DNA from: Acanthosepion pharaonis
Taxonomy: Eukaryota > Mollusca > Cephalopoda > Sepiida > Sepiidae
Assembly: GCA_903632075.3 (NCBI GenBank)
Contig: CAHIKZ030005496.1
Coordinates: 492,001-556,000, forward strand
Length of the DNA stretch: 64,000 nucleotides
Reading direction: 5' to 3'
The notes beneath the pieces are model-generated. The model had not been told where the DNA came from. It did not search any database and saw only the letters and a list, made by a program, of their open reading frames with translations. The translations under genes were made by a program, and so were the position numbers. Positions 33,906-45,774 of the stretch are shown here, piece by piece; the first letter of the stretch is position 1, and every line of letters begins with the position of its first letter.

Positions 33906-34855
33906 CAAAGAAAAAAAGTAAGGAAGGAAAACAAAAAATTAGTAATCAGGAGGGGACAGTAATTAGCGATTGACATTACATTTAAGCTTTTGTAAATTAA
34001 AGTTGACTTGAAAGCATAGAGCCGAATTAAATTTGCACCAGCGAGATGTGTGACAAAATAAACAGTTAGCATAGAACTTACGGTTATATCTCACCAATTC
34101 AACTGGTGACACATCGACGACAGTCTCGTACTACCCTTGGATACTTAAAGTCTCATAGAAATGAGCTCATCCGAACTGTTGCCATAAAAGTTTTTATAGA
34201 AAAATCACAATGATGGAACGGTGGTTGGAACCTAACTGACACATAGACGCCAGATCAGGACCAATAATATTGCTTATTCTTTGGATTTTATCAAAGATTA
34301 TGACAAAATACCGGGGGTTTTAGGTGGCTGGAATTAGAATTTAATCAGTTGAATGTGATATCATCTATATCGGTCAGATGGGCAATTATAATGCTCTTTT
34401 TTTTTACACACGCACTCAATATACGATCGCTTGTTTCAGTTTGTATTTTATTACTCAAAACGTTATTTTAATGGACACAACCTGAGTAGACAATATTTTT
34501 TTGTTGTTTTTTTTGTTTTTTTTAAGGTGGGAATTATGTCTATCAGCTTCCGGATTCGAAAAACATAATAAAGATTATGTCTTGTAGGATTCGGCACAAA
34601 ATAAAGGAAACTATTGTCTGATTGTACATATTTAGACAGGTCGGCCACAGCGTGCGTTACAGCTTAGCAGTGACCAATTGGCATTTTCTGAAGAATGCTG
34701 TCTGTCTATTGAAACCGAAACTTGCCAAGCAGTGATGGTCAAAGACGGACGAGAAAAATATCAAGGATCACTTGGAGTAACACAAGATGTTGTTGAGAAC
34801 CATGATAGCACAATGTCAGAAAGGCAGTAACACACTGTGTGTGTGTGTTTGCGTG
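33906..34855. other. Unassigned sequence
   Basis: No gene recognised. The minus-strand reading frame of 61 codons at 34463-34648 lacks homology that I recognise. Confidence 0.4.
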
Positions 34856-34859
34856 CGCG

Positions 34860-35870
34860 CGCGAGAGAAAGAGTCACGGAGAGAAAATGAATTCAGTAAA
34901 CATACAGAATAGAAACGGGTGTAAAAAAAAAGATATGTCTTCTCAACGGATTTATTGAACCTGTAGAGTGAGACGATTCTGAGAGAATTAGAAGACCGTC
35001 CAGGATTCATTTTTGGCGGCCCCAGTCTTAACAATATACGATATGCAGATAACATAGTGTTCACAGCAAACATAGAAAGGAAACGATGAGAACTCGTACA
35101 GAAAGTAGGGAAGAAAAGCGAGAAGAAAGGACTAAACACCAATTGTAAGAAAACAGAATGCATAGTTGTTAGCAAAAGGGGCAGCCCAACACTCAAATTA
35201 CAAATCGGGGATACTAAAATCGAACAAGTGAAATAATTTAAATATCTCGGTAGTGTTTTAACAGAGGACGGAAATTGAAACACTGAAATCCGAAGGTACA
35301 CTGAGATAGCGAAAGATGCCTTCAAAAAGCTAAGCAAAGTATTAAGAAACAAAAAAATGACGTTAGAAACAAAGACACTATGTACTGAAATGTTACCTGA
35401 TACCTGTCCTCCTCTTTGGCAGTGAATGCTAGGCAATCACATCACAGATTTAAATGAAACTTGAAGCAACATAAATCTGGTTCTGCAGTAGCAAGGACCG
35501 AAAATGTGAGCAACGTCGAAGTTTTACAGAAAATGAAAACCAAAAGGACAGCTATATTTAACACCAGAAAGAGACAGTTGAAGGTTCTAGGGTATGTAAT
35601 GATGAAAGGGGGCTTGGAAAATTTGATACTCACAGTATGGATTGAATGCAAGGCGGACAGAGGAAAACAACGCATAACCTATCTTGCGATCTTGTACACG
35701 TTGTCGGAAGAAGCTTTAGGAAACATAGCAAAAAGACTAAATTTGTTAACAACTACAAAAGACAGGAACTTTTGACGAGTCATCATCGTTAACATCTGAG
35801 AGCAATACAACATGAAGAAGAAGAAGAAGAAGAAGAAGAAGAAGAAGAAGAAGAAGAAGAAAAAGACGGC
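34860..35870 (+). pseudogene. BovB/RTE-like LINE, RT palm to 3' end
   Basis: Plus-frame pieces in order: RNGCK-KRYVFSTDLL (the RQGC-FSP block), LREL-DRPGFIFGG, YADN at the catalytic YADD site (near 35043), KKGLNTNCKKTECIVVSKR, FKYLGSVLTEDGN, KNKKMTLETKT, then SNVEVLQKMKTKRTAIFNTR, KRQLKVLGYVMMKGGLENLI and LTTTKDRNF. It ends with an AAG triplet tail (35815-35862), the 3' simple repeat typical of RTE-type elements. There are many stops, and the second catalytic Asp is Asn. It is the longest RTE copy in the window. Confidence 0.82.
35815..35862. repeat. (AAG)n tail of RTE element
   Basis: Sixteen GAA/AAG triplets, directly after the RTE C-terminal codons. Confidence 0.95.
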
Positions 35871-36044
35871 ATCGGATATCATAAAGAAAAAACAAAAAAA
35901 TTCGAATTGCTACGTATAATAACATGTATAGCCGTAAATAACAGCCCACTTCTGCACAGGAAGATTTCAAGATGTGGCTCAACAGATAGAAGCCATGGAT
36001 ACAACAGAGATTACATATAGATGACAAGGATATCTTTAGGATAT

Positions 36045-36400
36045 TTTTTTTCTTTAAGCGTTTCACCCCAAGCAAGGCGAGAAACCAGTAGGACGCAAGG
36101 GGTAACAGAAAATTTGGAGCAAGATCAGATAGGAGTGATAGAAGAAAGGATGAGAAGGGTAGTGGATAGATCAAGGCAACTAGAGATGTCGATTGACATT
36201 ACATTTGAATAGCTAGAGATTATAGCTCTCAGGGAAGCTGGAATAGGGAAGGGAGTTCCACAGGCGAGAGGTGCGAGACATGAAGCTATTGGAGTAGAAG
36301 GGACGGCTACATTTAGAAGTTTCGACAGTGAAAGGGTGAGAGCGGGATGCCAGCCTCGTGGGTCGCTTGAACTCATGAAGTCTGAGAACCAGGAACAAGG
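36045..36400 (-). pseudogene. CR1/Jockey-like LINE 3' fragment
   Basis: On the minus strand it reads LRLHEFKRPTRLASRSHPFT, VETSKCSRPFYSNSFMSRTS and RLWNSLPYSSFPESYNL. It then runs through the family 3' UTR to CCTTGCTTGGGGTGAAACGC, followed on that strand by a short A-rich tail. It is very similar to copies A and B, so it is a recent 5'-truncated insertion. Confidence 0.9.
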
Positions 36401-36904
36401 AAATGTATACTTGTAATCAGAAATAGATATAACATCAAGCTCCGAGAGAATTGAATACTCACAGGTTATAATGATGTCAGTAGAGTAAGATAAAATATTG
36501 TAGTTGTGATGTCGTTAGTTTTGAGTAGAAATATTTAGTTCTTTATTCAAATCCATCAGTCACTTAATTTTCATTCTATACGCCATAAGATTTATGTGTC
36601 TACAATTTATGGTACTCCTTACTTCCCTAACTAAATAGTCCAGTCCCTGACGATAGTTGACTTTGAAGATCCCATTACGTAGTTCACCACTTCGACTGTC
36701 GCAATTATGTATTCTGTATTTTTTTTTAGATTATTGTTAAACTTACCCTCTTTTGTTCACCGACTACATTTTCTAATAGTCTTTCTGAGCCTGCCATCAA
36801 CAGAATATACTCTGTAGAGTTTTATTAGAATTATAGCGAAAGAACGGGCATTATTAAAAAAGAGAAATAGGGGAAAAACTCCGTTAGTTGTCAACACGTA
36901 AAGG

Positions 36905-36906
<2 letters not shown>
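36401..36906. other. Unassigned sequence
   Basis: Nothing recognised. Confidence 0.4.
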
Positions 36907-36956
<50 letters not shown>

Positions 36957-37278
36957 TGATGGTGATGATGATGTTAATAATAATAATAATAATAATGGTG
37001 ATGATGTTAATAATAATAATAATGATGATGATAATAATAATAATAATTTATGATGATGATGATGTTAATAAAAATAAAATGATGATGATGATGATGATGG
37101 TGATGATGTTAATAATAATGATGATGATGATGATGATGATGTTAATAATAATAATGATGATGATGATGTTAATAATAATAATAATAATAATAATGATGAT
37201 GATGCTGATGTTGTTAATAATAATAATGATGATGATGATGATGTTAATAATAATAATGATGATGATGATGATGATGAT

Positions 37279-37329
<51 letters not shown>
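36907..37329. repeat. (TAA)n/(TGA)n compound satellite
   Basis: Alternating blocks of TAA and GATGAT triplets, joined repeatedly by the phrase GATGATGTTAATAATAAT (at least eight joins). The join phrase itself is a longer repeat of variable period. All reading frames are runs of Met/Ile/Asn and are spurious. Confidence 0.95.
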
Positions 37330-37455
37330 CACGCCCTATAGACACTTGTTCCATCCATCAGCATTTATGTGTTTGTTATCGGGAATTACTTAATAGACAA
37401 CAGAAAAAAAATTACATTAGGAAAACTGTTATTTCTCAGATGACCAAGCAGGAAT

Positions 37456-37456
<1 letters not shown>

Positions 37457-37549
<93 letters not shown>

Positions 37550-37570
37550 GTATATATATATGTATGTATG
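37457..37570. repeat. (TA)n with TATATATATG interruptions
   Basis: 80 bp of TA, then three TATATATATG steps and a TATG end. Confidence 0.97.
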
Positions 37571-38138
37571 GAATTTTTTTTACAAATCTACAGTATTCCA
37601 CGGATATTACAATTTTGAATAACAGATTATTTCAATTTTTACAGAATTCCTTAATAGAAAGAAATTCATTTTGCTGGAAGGGCTGCCAAAATCGATTTTT
37701 TCTGAGAATGAACATTTTTTGAGGGATGTAATTATAAATTTACCTGAAACATGGAGGAAGACAGTGGAAGATTAAATGAGTTATTCAACAAAGTTAAATT
37801 TCGTTATTATTTAGCAAACCTAACGCTGTATATTTCATTAAATATATGTATTTTTTTTTATCTGAAACTGCAATGATATACTTGAGATTACAATTGTGAA
37901 AAAAAAATTGTAATATGGATCGATTTTAGAAAGATTACTCGAATAAGTGGAACCAATTATTTTAAATGGCGCTGAATCTTTTCAGAATATTACCATCGCG
38001 AATTTTTCAAGATGTTGCAAAATTGTCCAAGTATTTGATCTAGAATCTCGGCGATGAGAAATAATAGTTCAATGATTTTTATAAGTGATTTAGAATCTTT
38101 ACGTTTTTTGAGTCCTTAAGTACATGATTTATAAACAA

Positions 38139-38141
<3 letters not shown>
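37571..38141. other. Unassigned AT-rich sequence
   Basis: Nothing recognised. Confidence 0.4.

Positions 38142-38209
<68 letters not shown>
38142..38209. repeat. (TA)n microsatellite
   Basis: 68 bp of pure TA. Confidence 0.97.
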
Positions 38210-38212
<3 letters not shown>

Positions 38213-38399
38213 ACATTTAAAATAAAACGTTGTCGAGTAAATTTTTGGAGTGTGATGAAATATAATACTTGAACACATATAAGAGATAATTGTAGGTATG
38301 GAATTAGCCGATTCCCTACAGTAAATATTAGTCATTCATTGACCGAACATTTTGAAATTTTAAAAACATGTTTTATTCCAATAATTATTCTAAAAATGA

Positions 38400-39080
38400 G
38401 ACTTAATTCCACTAAATGTGCAATATAAATATCTTGGAAAAGTTTTAACTGAGGACGGAAAGTGCAACACCGAGTTTCGAAGGGAATTTGGAATAACGAA
38501 ATATGATTTGCAAAAGTATTAAGAAACAGAAAAATTTCGTCAGAAACAAATACAAGAATACGGAAATATTGTGTAATATATGCCCTCCTATATGGCAGTG
38601 AATGCTGGACAATCTCCTCATGTGAAGTAGAGGCTTGAAGCAATAATAACGTGGATCTACTGAAGGATGTTGAGGTTACAATGGACTGAACACGTGAGAA
38701 ATGACGGGGATGTAGAAACAAAAAGAAACTCATATTTAATATCAGGAGACAGTTGAAATTTTTAAGGCACATATTAGAGAACGAAATCGTGTTACAAACT
38801 GGAGATCGCAAAATCACATAAATACAAAAATTGAAATATCCAGGAAATGTTTTAACAAAGGACAGAAAGTGCTTCACCGAAATCCGAAGGTTCATTGTGA
38901 TAGTAAAATGTGGCTTCCAAAATCTGAGTAAAGTATTATGAAACAGGAACATTTCGTCAGAAACAAAACAAAAAGGAATATTGAAATATGGAATATCTGT
39001 CCGTCTATACGGCAATGAACGCTGGGAAATTTTCTCACAGATGAAGAATAAATGTGCGGCAATGGATATCTTTTGTATAT
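38400..39080 (+). pseudogene. Two RTE-like LINE fragments in tandem
   Basis: The same RT segment occurs twice in direct order. The first (38410-38810) reads VQYKYLGKVLTEDGKCNTEF, then LLYGSECWTISS. The second (38825-39060) reads LKYPGNVLTKDRKCFTEIRR, GFQNLSKVL, RNISSETKQKGILKYGISVR and LYGNERWEIFSQMKNK. The second copy starts where the first reaches its LRHILENE region, so part of the element has been repeated. Both contain stops. Confidence 0.75.
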
Positions 39081-39489
39081 AAGGAATGTTTGATTGCTTT
39101 GTTTGTTTAAAGGCATATCACCTCCTTCTGTATCATTTAATGCCGAAAATTAATTTTTATGAGACCTTTGAAGTAATTTCACAATTTTACTATGAATAAG
39201 CATTGTTGGTAATTACACTATAAATATTTATTATTGGCATTTTTTTTATATATAAAATTTATTGCTGGTATTTTTTTTACTCTGAAAATATAATTATTTT
39301 GTTTTTGTTTGTAGGTTCATTATATGCTCATAGTTTGGACCTTAACAGTTGCTAACACCCCGGATCAGACTGGACCTGGGAACAACAGCAATTAAGTGAT
39401 AGTTCTACGTTCTTCAGATCCTCTAATCTCTCGACCAGAAGCCTTGCTGTCGGAAGTAGTTTATCGTCAGACCCATGACTAGTAGCTAC
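39081..39489. other. Unassigned sequence
   Basis: Nothing recognised. Confidence 0.4.
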
Positions 39490-39860
39490 AGAAGGTTGCT
39501 GTGAATAAGATGGACCGAATCTATGAGAAACGACGAAGTCCTGGGGAAAATGAAAACAAAGTGGAGACTTTCAATACCAGAAAGTGACAGTTCAAAATGA
39601 TAGGGCAAATAATAAGGAGAGAAGGCTTGCAAATTTTGACACTCACAGGACAGGTTGAAGGTTACCAAAACAACGTAAAACAACGTGTAGCTAGCTATAC
39701 GGGCATGTGCAAATGGATGATAGAATAGGGTTTAGGTGAGATAGCAAAAAAAAAACTAAAAAAAAACACAAACAAACAAGCTTTGCGAAGAGCTGTAAAG
39801 GATAGAAAATTTCGTTGAGACATGATTATTAACGTCCTGAAGGGACACTGCATTTAGAAA
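39490..39860 (+). pseudogene. RTE-like LINE 3' fragment
   Basis: Plus-frame pieces MRNDEVLGKMKTKWRLSIPE, MIGQIIRREGLQILTLTG and LRRAVKDRKF, then MIINVLKGHC at 39820-39850, as in the other RTE 3' ends. There are frameshifts between them. Confidence 0.72.
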
Positions 39861-40129
39861 AATAGTAAATATTATAGCTATATTGAGGAATGTTTCCTTT
39901 CACAACTTTTGATTTTGGAGAGGTGGAATACAGACATTATGTCTTTATATTCTCTACTCGTTATTTGTGCTGTTCATTTTATCTGCTGTTTGAAGTTTTC
40001 GAGTGCTATGTTGTTGTTTTTTTTTTTTGTAATTTCATATATCTATTCGTTTGTAATTTTGTAGCACCTATCTATAGCGTCTGATGAACACAAAAAAATA
40101 TTTTTTTAATATTTATAGATCGGTCTGAA

Positions 40130-40425
40130 GATGTATTCGGATGGGCAAAATGGCATTTCAAAAGCTACATAGAATATTAAGAGACATAAAAAAATTTCGT
40201 TGGAAAATCAAGAAAAAAGTACTAAATGTTTATGTGATATCTGTCCTCCTGTACGGCATTGAATGTTGGACAATCTCCTCAAAAATGAAACTTATAGTTA
40301 CCATCAGGAAGATGCAGTTAAAATTTCTGGGGCTTGTAATAAGGAAGGAGGACATGGATAATCTTATACTCACAGGACAGATTGGGGGGAATAGGGAGCG
40401 AGGAAAGCATGAAACCTAGTTCCCT
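40130..40425 (+). pseudogene. RTE-like LINE fragment with internal deletion
   Basis: A 92-codon open frame (40141-40419) reads MGKMAFQKLHRILRDIKKFR, VLNVYVISVLLYGIECWTIS, SKMKLIVTIRKMQLKFLGLV and IRKEDMDNLILTGQIGG. The block normally between SKMK and the IRK region (WTEHV...EKM) is missing, so the open frame is an accident of deletion. Confidence 0.72.
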
Positions 40426-42870
40426 ATCTAGTACCGCGCTTAAATTAATAAGTTCAAGATACCAAAGAGGAAACTGATATTTATTTGTAAAAATTACAAA
40501 ATGTGACACAAGAACAAAATGGGTAATGGGAGAAAGGACGGTCGTTTTCTTTCTTAACATTAAACTTAGCTAGCCACAATTACTGACCCAAACATACCAG
40601 AATATATTTATATCGCCAAAACAACGCATTCTTACTTACCTTTCTTACTACATCCACCATAATAACTCATTGTCTCCTTGAAAGTCCTAACTAGTCCCCA
40701 TATTTACAATTCATTGTCTGTTGAATAAAACAACAATTTAAAAAAAAATCTAAACCACAATGAAACCAAAGAGGAAACGACATAAGAACAATACCATAAA
40801 AATATTTATAGAAAACGAACGGGATAGATCCAGTGGGACAGTGACAGAAGCCGAGAGAGCGGCGATAACATTATAGGTCTTAAGAATCTCTCAATAAATA
40901 GCAAAAGCACCAGCCTAGATGTAACATCTGTTACGGTTTTTTGGGTATATATGTGTATATAACTAGTGAGCGAGTCAAAATGACTTATTTCCCTTTATAG
41001 TCTACCAATAGAAGATTAACCAATCAGAAGCTGCAGAACACTGTATCCGTCGTGTATTAAGGCGGTCATCTTTTTTTCCCTACCGGAAGGACCAGAGCCA
41101 ACTTGTCAGGCGAACACGACAGAAGGAAGAACCACTCTGCTGTGATATCCATTGCGAACCTAAAGTACGCTTTCCTACTGTTTCCGAAATATACACTGCC
41201 AACCTCTGGATTCTATACTCGAAGACGACCGTCATGAAAATGTCTAACATATATGCAAAATATTACTTACCGTGAAGAAGAGAATCGAAAATAAAATATA
41301 AGGACAAAAAACCCACCCCACAAAATTTAGCGATATGTCTGGATTATATTTATGGAAATTTGTCATCATCTCGGTGCAATTTAGTTTCGACAATTTGATG
41401 TACAGACAAATAAAATGGATTGCTGCATAGGTAATCCTTTGAGCTCTGCGATGGCCAAAGATTTTGTATATTCTGAGAAAGATTTGCTTGCATGTTTTGA
41501 AAATTTTCTCCGTTATTACTGATCAGTCGATTACATTTTGTACTGTTGACAGTGAAGTCTGAAGTTTTCCATGCATTACTGAATGAATTGCTTCCGTGTA
41601 TCACAATCCTACTTTTAGATGATTGCAGCGACGCTGGGTTTCCTTTTGTCTCGATCAAATTTAATTTGATTAAGTCTTTCGTTCATCGAGCCCTAATTAT
41701 TTGCTTTCAAACCAAATTCAGTTCGGAAAACAATTTGATTGCGGAGGTTTTAATGAAAAACTCAACCTGTTGGATAACTGAAATAGCGTATTTTAACAAG
41801 GCCTATTTGTATGATCCAGAAATGTGTCTCGTCTATTTGAGTTTACCTTAGTCTTGTACTGGATATGCTTGGCAAATGATACAAAATGTGCAGCGTTGCA
41901 ATCGTTCTGCCATTAAACGGCCTGTTGTCCTTTCCCAAAATATTCTGAAATACATCCATAAATAGGTTCTGCCCTTCCAAACACCAAGTTAGTAATTGTG
42001 ATGCTGACCCTATTGGGAGAACTAATCAGAGGATTTACATTCTTATCGATTAGCACGTACCAGCTATGATTCGTCGAAAGCATGGTGAACATTTTCACAT
42101 GCTTATCAATACATATATATTTATAACACTTAATAAATAATTCTATTTGTAATTCGTCTTTCACCAGGGATGATTCACCATCATCAGCAGATCGCATTAT
42201 GTTTAGTATCTAATAATTCAAGGGATTATATATATTAAGTCCGGTCAACCTTCTCTCTCTAATCAGAAGGAATGGCTGCTAGGTCTGAACACAATCAGTT
42301 TGTGACTTATAATGCTGCTTACCTGGTAAATAAGTTTTCTTAGCCTATTCTTCCTCTTCGATTGGCTTTTGGTTATTTCTTTTTCTCATATATTTTTTCT
42401 TTTGTTATTTCTTTTTTATTCACTTCTATACGGCGAATATTTTCTTATTCTTTCTTACTCTCCCCACTTCCACTTTGTTTTATATTATTATATGTATTTA
42501 TATCCTTTTAAAAGTGTCCCTATTTAAAAATTTTAATAAAATGCAACACGACAGATTAAATATAGAGAGGGAGAATCGTGTAAAAGACATTAAACTGTTT
42601 TACTAACAGCGCTGAAGAAATTTTTTTCTTACATTGGTCACTAAATTCATGAGGAATTCCCAGCATGATAGTGCATAATGTACACTCGAGAGAAGTGCAT
42701 AATACCTAGGAAACAGCTGAACAGAGAGAAAATTGAAGGTCGTTGTATATTTTAACATGCAGTGTCAAGTTGTTAACGCCAATCATTAATCTCCACGGAC
42801 ATTCATTTAAATTGATATATAATTTTTCAGATGAAAAATTAGTATATTGAACACATAACTATCACACTAT
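40426..42870. other. Long stretch without recognised gene
   Basis: Reading frames of about 100 codons at 41350-41658 (minus), 41546-41851 (plus) and 94 codons at 41913-42197 (minus) have fairly normal amino-acid balance but no homology that I recognise. The first two overlap antisense. They are not called as genes. Confidence 0.4.
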
Positions 42871-42903
42871 TCAGATAGATAGATAGATATGAACGGCCTC
42901 AAG

Positions 42904-42952
<49 letters not shown>

Positions 42953-43169
42953 TGAAAGAGAACATAGATTGAATGAAAGAGAACAAAGATAGATAGATAG
43001 ATTGAAAAGAACAAAAGATAGATTGATTGAAAGAGAACATAGATAGATAGATAGATAGATAGATAGATTGAAACCAAACAAAAAATAGATAGATAGATAG
43101 ATAGATGATAGATAGATAGATAGATGAAACAGAAAAAAGATAGATAAATAGATAGATTGTAAAAGGAAC

Positions 43170-43219
<50 letters not shown>

Positions 43220-43351
43220 TGAAAGAGAACATAGATTGAATGAAAGAGAACAAAGATAGATAGATAGATTGAAAGAGAACAAAGATAGATTGATTGAAAG
43301 AGAACATAGATAGATAGATAGATAGATAGATAGATTGAAACCAAACAAAAG

Positions 43352-43394
<43 letters not shown>

Positions 43395-43437
43395 AACAGA
43401 AAAAAAGATAGATAAATAGATAGATTGTAAAAGGAAC

Positions 43438-43483
<46 letters not shown>
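42871..43483. repeat. (GATA)n satellite with 267-bp higher-order unit
   Basis: GATA/TAGA tetranucleotides are interrupted by the spacers TTGAAAGAGAACATAGATTG, AGATTGATTGAAAGAGAACA, TTGAAACCAAACAAAA, GAAACAGAAAAAAGATA and TTGTAAAAGGAACATAGAT. The whole spacer series occurs twice in the same order (GAAAGAGAAC at 42954 and 43221, period 267). A third unit begins at the right edge. Confidence 0.95.
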
Positions 43484-43937
43484 GGCGCAGTCGTGAAACT
43501 CTAGTCGTGAATCGGGGGTCTAATGTAGACGTTATAAAGCGTTTTTTACTCTGTCTAGATAATCTGGGATTTGAGCACTTTACCTATTAAGTAGGGGTTT
43601 GCATTTTCGTCTTTTTCTTTCCCTGTACTGGATTCTGTCTTGTCTAAAGGAGTTATGTCTTCTGGAAATTTGTCTGTTGGCCACATCAACATTGTTGCTT
43701 TCTCTTTAGTAGATAGAGAGATGCATTCAGACCTTCTCAAGTTTCTTTAAATATTTCAATATCTGATCTCACATCTTGTTAATACTACTGCTGCTGCTAT
43801 CACCTCTTCATCACTCCAAATTTTCCACCCTTTCACATTCGTAAAAAATAAAATAAAATGTAAATAATTAAATGGAGTAAGGTAGATCTTATAAGCCTTA
43901 CAATTCATTAAAAATGCCTCTGTTTTTTTCCAGCCCT
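43484..43937. other. Unassigned sequence
   Basis: Nothing recognised. Confidence 0.4.
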
Positions 43938-44515
43938 GCGAAAACACATCTACAAATGTACCATTCGTGCGTGCATTGAATACTGATGCGTGTATGGTCT
44001 GGTGCTCCTGCTATCTATCTCGAGGTTCTTGACAAAATTCAAAGAAGGATCTGCAATGTAATTCATTCTGACTTGGCATCTCTATTTCAGTTACTCTCTT
44101 ACCGTGACGTGACGTGGTTTCCATCTGTCTTTTCTGCAAATATTTTCAGGGTAACTTGTCTGGCGAGCTTTTTCCCTGGTGTCCCGATTACATGAATTTA
44201 AGCGTGCTACTAAATTGGCATCAAGTCCCACCATTTTACCGATGAAATAGTTAACTGCTATTTCTACTCCAACAGTTTCTTTTCTCACATTTCCCTTGGT
44301 GGAACACCATTCCGTTAACTTGATTCCATGTTAACTACAATCTTCAAATTTTAAATGCAACGTCAACTGCCACCTTCTATCTTTTTGAATCCCCTTCATC
44401 TTTTATCAATTCCTGAAACCCCTGTTATCGGCCTTTTCTCTCATTTTCCCTCTCTGTAACTCCATGCGAACTAGTGACATTCCCGACTTACTAGGGGTGA
44501 ATTCATTAAGAAAAT
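43938..44515 (+). pseudogene. CR1/Jockey-like LINE 3' relic
   Basis: Plus-frame pieces VWSGAPAIYLEVLDKIQRRI, CNVIHSDLASLFQLLSYRDV, then an L-P-LHEFKRATKLA-like piece in another frame, and CNVNCHL. The 3' UTR ends ACTAGGGGTGAATTCATTAA. It is much more diverged than copies A and B, so it is an older insertion. Confidence 0.8.
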
Positions 44516-45333
44516 CTTATCATCGTACCACAATTTTACTAGCCGTTCTTTTCAATTCCTTATTTAAATTAGTATAGGATTAAATTTAATTAGTGTTCCC
44601 TGTAGAATAATGTAAGATATAAAATTGCGCGTTAATTATTTTTCCTTTCAGAATATAATCACACACCAACATTATTATCAAAAAACAAACATGGCCGCTA
44701 CCTCTGCTTACTAATGTCAGTTGAGTCTTGGATTTTCTGACTGTGGGAAATCGGAGTTACGTTAATGCATAGCCTACAAATTTAGTATTCGGATCATGCC
44801 AATGCAAGTATATTTTAACAAATATCTTTCTCAAATATCCTCAGATTTTCTTTAAAAATACTGCAAAAAAATTGCAGGTGTCCATTTGCTATCGTTTCTA
44901 TTCGCCATTGAAATATATTTGCATTCCCTTGGCTCACCTTTATTGTATACCGAACGACTCATGATTTATATAGCTATTGTGTACCTTGGGTATATCTCTC
45001 GTTTCTCGGCAATTATTTTGGCTACTATTTTTTTGTGGTATATCAATCTTTATGAGTTATTTAATGGTGAAATCTAACTATTTTGTATGCAGTTTTATTT
45101 ATTCTTTTCTGTTTTGTTTTTAGCTAATAATGGTTTTAGTGATACAAGTTTTACTAATTAACCAACAACTTGAGAAGAAAGGTGGATTCATGCCTTTCCC
45201 AAGAGAATGTGCGCATAAGTGAATATAAAGATCCCAAAAGGAATTGATGTTCCCTGTAAATTCGGAGAAAACACGACATTCCGATTAACAATTCCGAGCT
45301 ATTATAGATTACACCACCCACACATCCAAACTT
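44516..45333. other. Unassigned sequence with trace of SINE S1
   Basis: GATTCATGCCTTTCCCAAG at about 45186 matches the middle of SINE S1. Nothing else is recognised. Confidence 0.4.
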
Positions 45334-45603
45334 CAGTCAGTTATATGCCATGCATGATGCACGTTTAGGCGATCATGTACCTTTCGATACATGACTGACG
45401 AGGCAGATTTTTCCCCGCTGTTTGTTTGCCAGTACTTTCTGCGGTAGACCAGTCGCCATACAAATCTACAGAACACGGTTTGCTCTGCTATTTACCCATA
45501 GCTTGGTGGGGGGGGAGATGAAGAGGATTCATACCTTTCCCAAGGTCACTATTTATACTGTTCGGACTATCGTCCTCATCTTTGTTGCCATTTTTATCAC
45601 AGC

Positions 45604-45636
45604 GTTTCAGCCGTTGTACGCTCCGGTCTTCTTTAG
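45604..45636 (-). ncRNA. Hammerhead-like motif H1, left end
   Basis: Minus strand: CTAAAGA (G5 changed to A), extra A, GACCG/CGGCT hairpin, GAAAC, then GCTGTG. The G5 change would abolish activity in a true hammerhead. Confidence 0.45.
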
Positions 45637-45741
45637 CTGGTTGGAATGTACCATATTTTCGGTGTATTGGGTCCATACTGATCCCTCAATATCTGTCAAT
45701 ATTTACGATGTTATTATTATGTACACTGACATTCCAACCAA

Positions 45742-45774
45742 CTGAAAAAGGCCGGAGCGTACAACGGCCGAAAC
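45742..45774 (+). ncRNA. Hammerhead-like motif H1, right end
   Basis: CTGAAAA (G8 changed to A), extra A, a perfect GGCCG/CGGCC helix II, GAAAC, then TTTGTG. Confidence 0.45.

Noticed and set aside
34692..34730. CTGAAGAATGC...TTGAAACCGAAAC as a hammerhead candidate
   Set aside because: No helix II can form between the boxes.
36953..37393. 146-codon Met/Ile reading frame
   Set aside because: Translation of the TAA/TGA satellite.
41350..42197. Three reading frames of 94-102 codons
   Set aside because: No recognisable homology and two overlap antisense. The length is within chance expectation for this composition.
42867..43439. Long minus-strand reading frames of 150-190 codons (Leu-Ser-Ile-Tyr repeats)
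   Set aside because: They are translations of the GATA satellite; all three frames stay open because the repeat lacks stops.
44886..45077. 63-codon hydrophobic frame that could be a small membrane protein
   Set aside because: AT-rich sequence readily gives hydrophobic frames; no homology, start context or neighbours support it.
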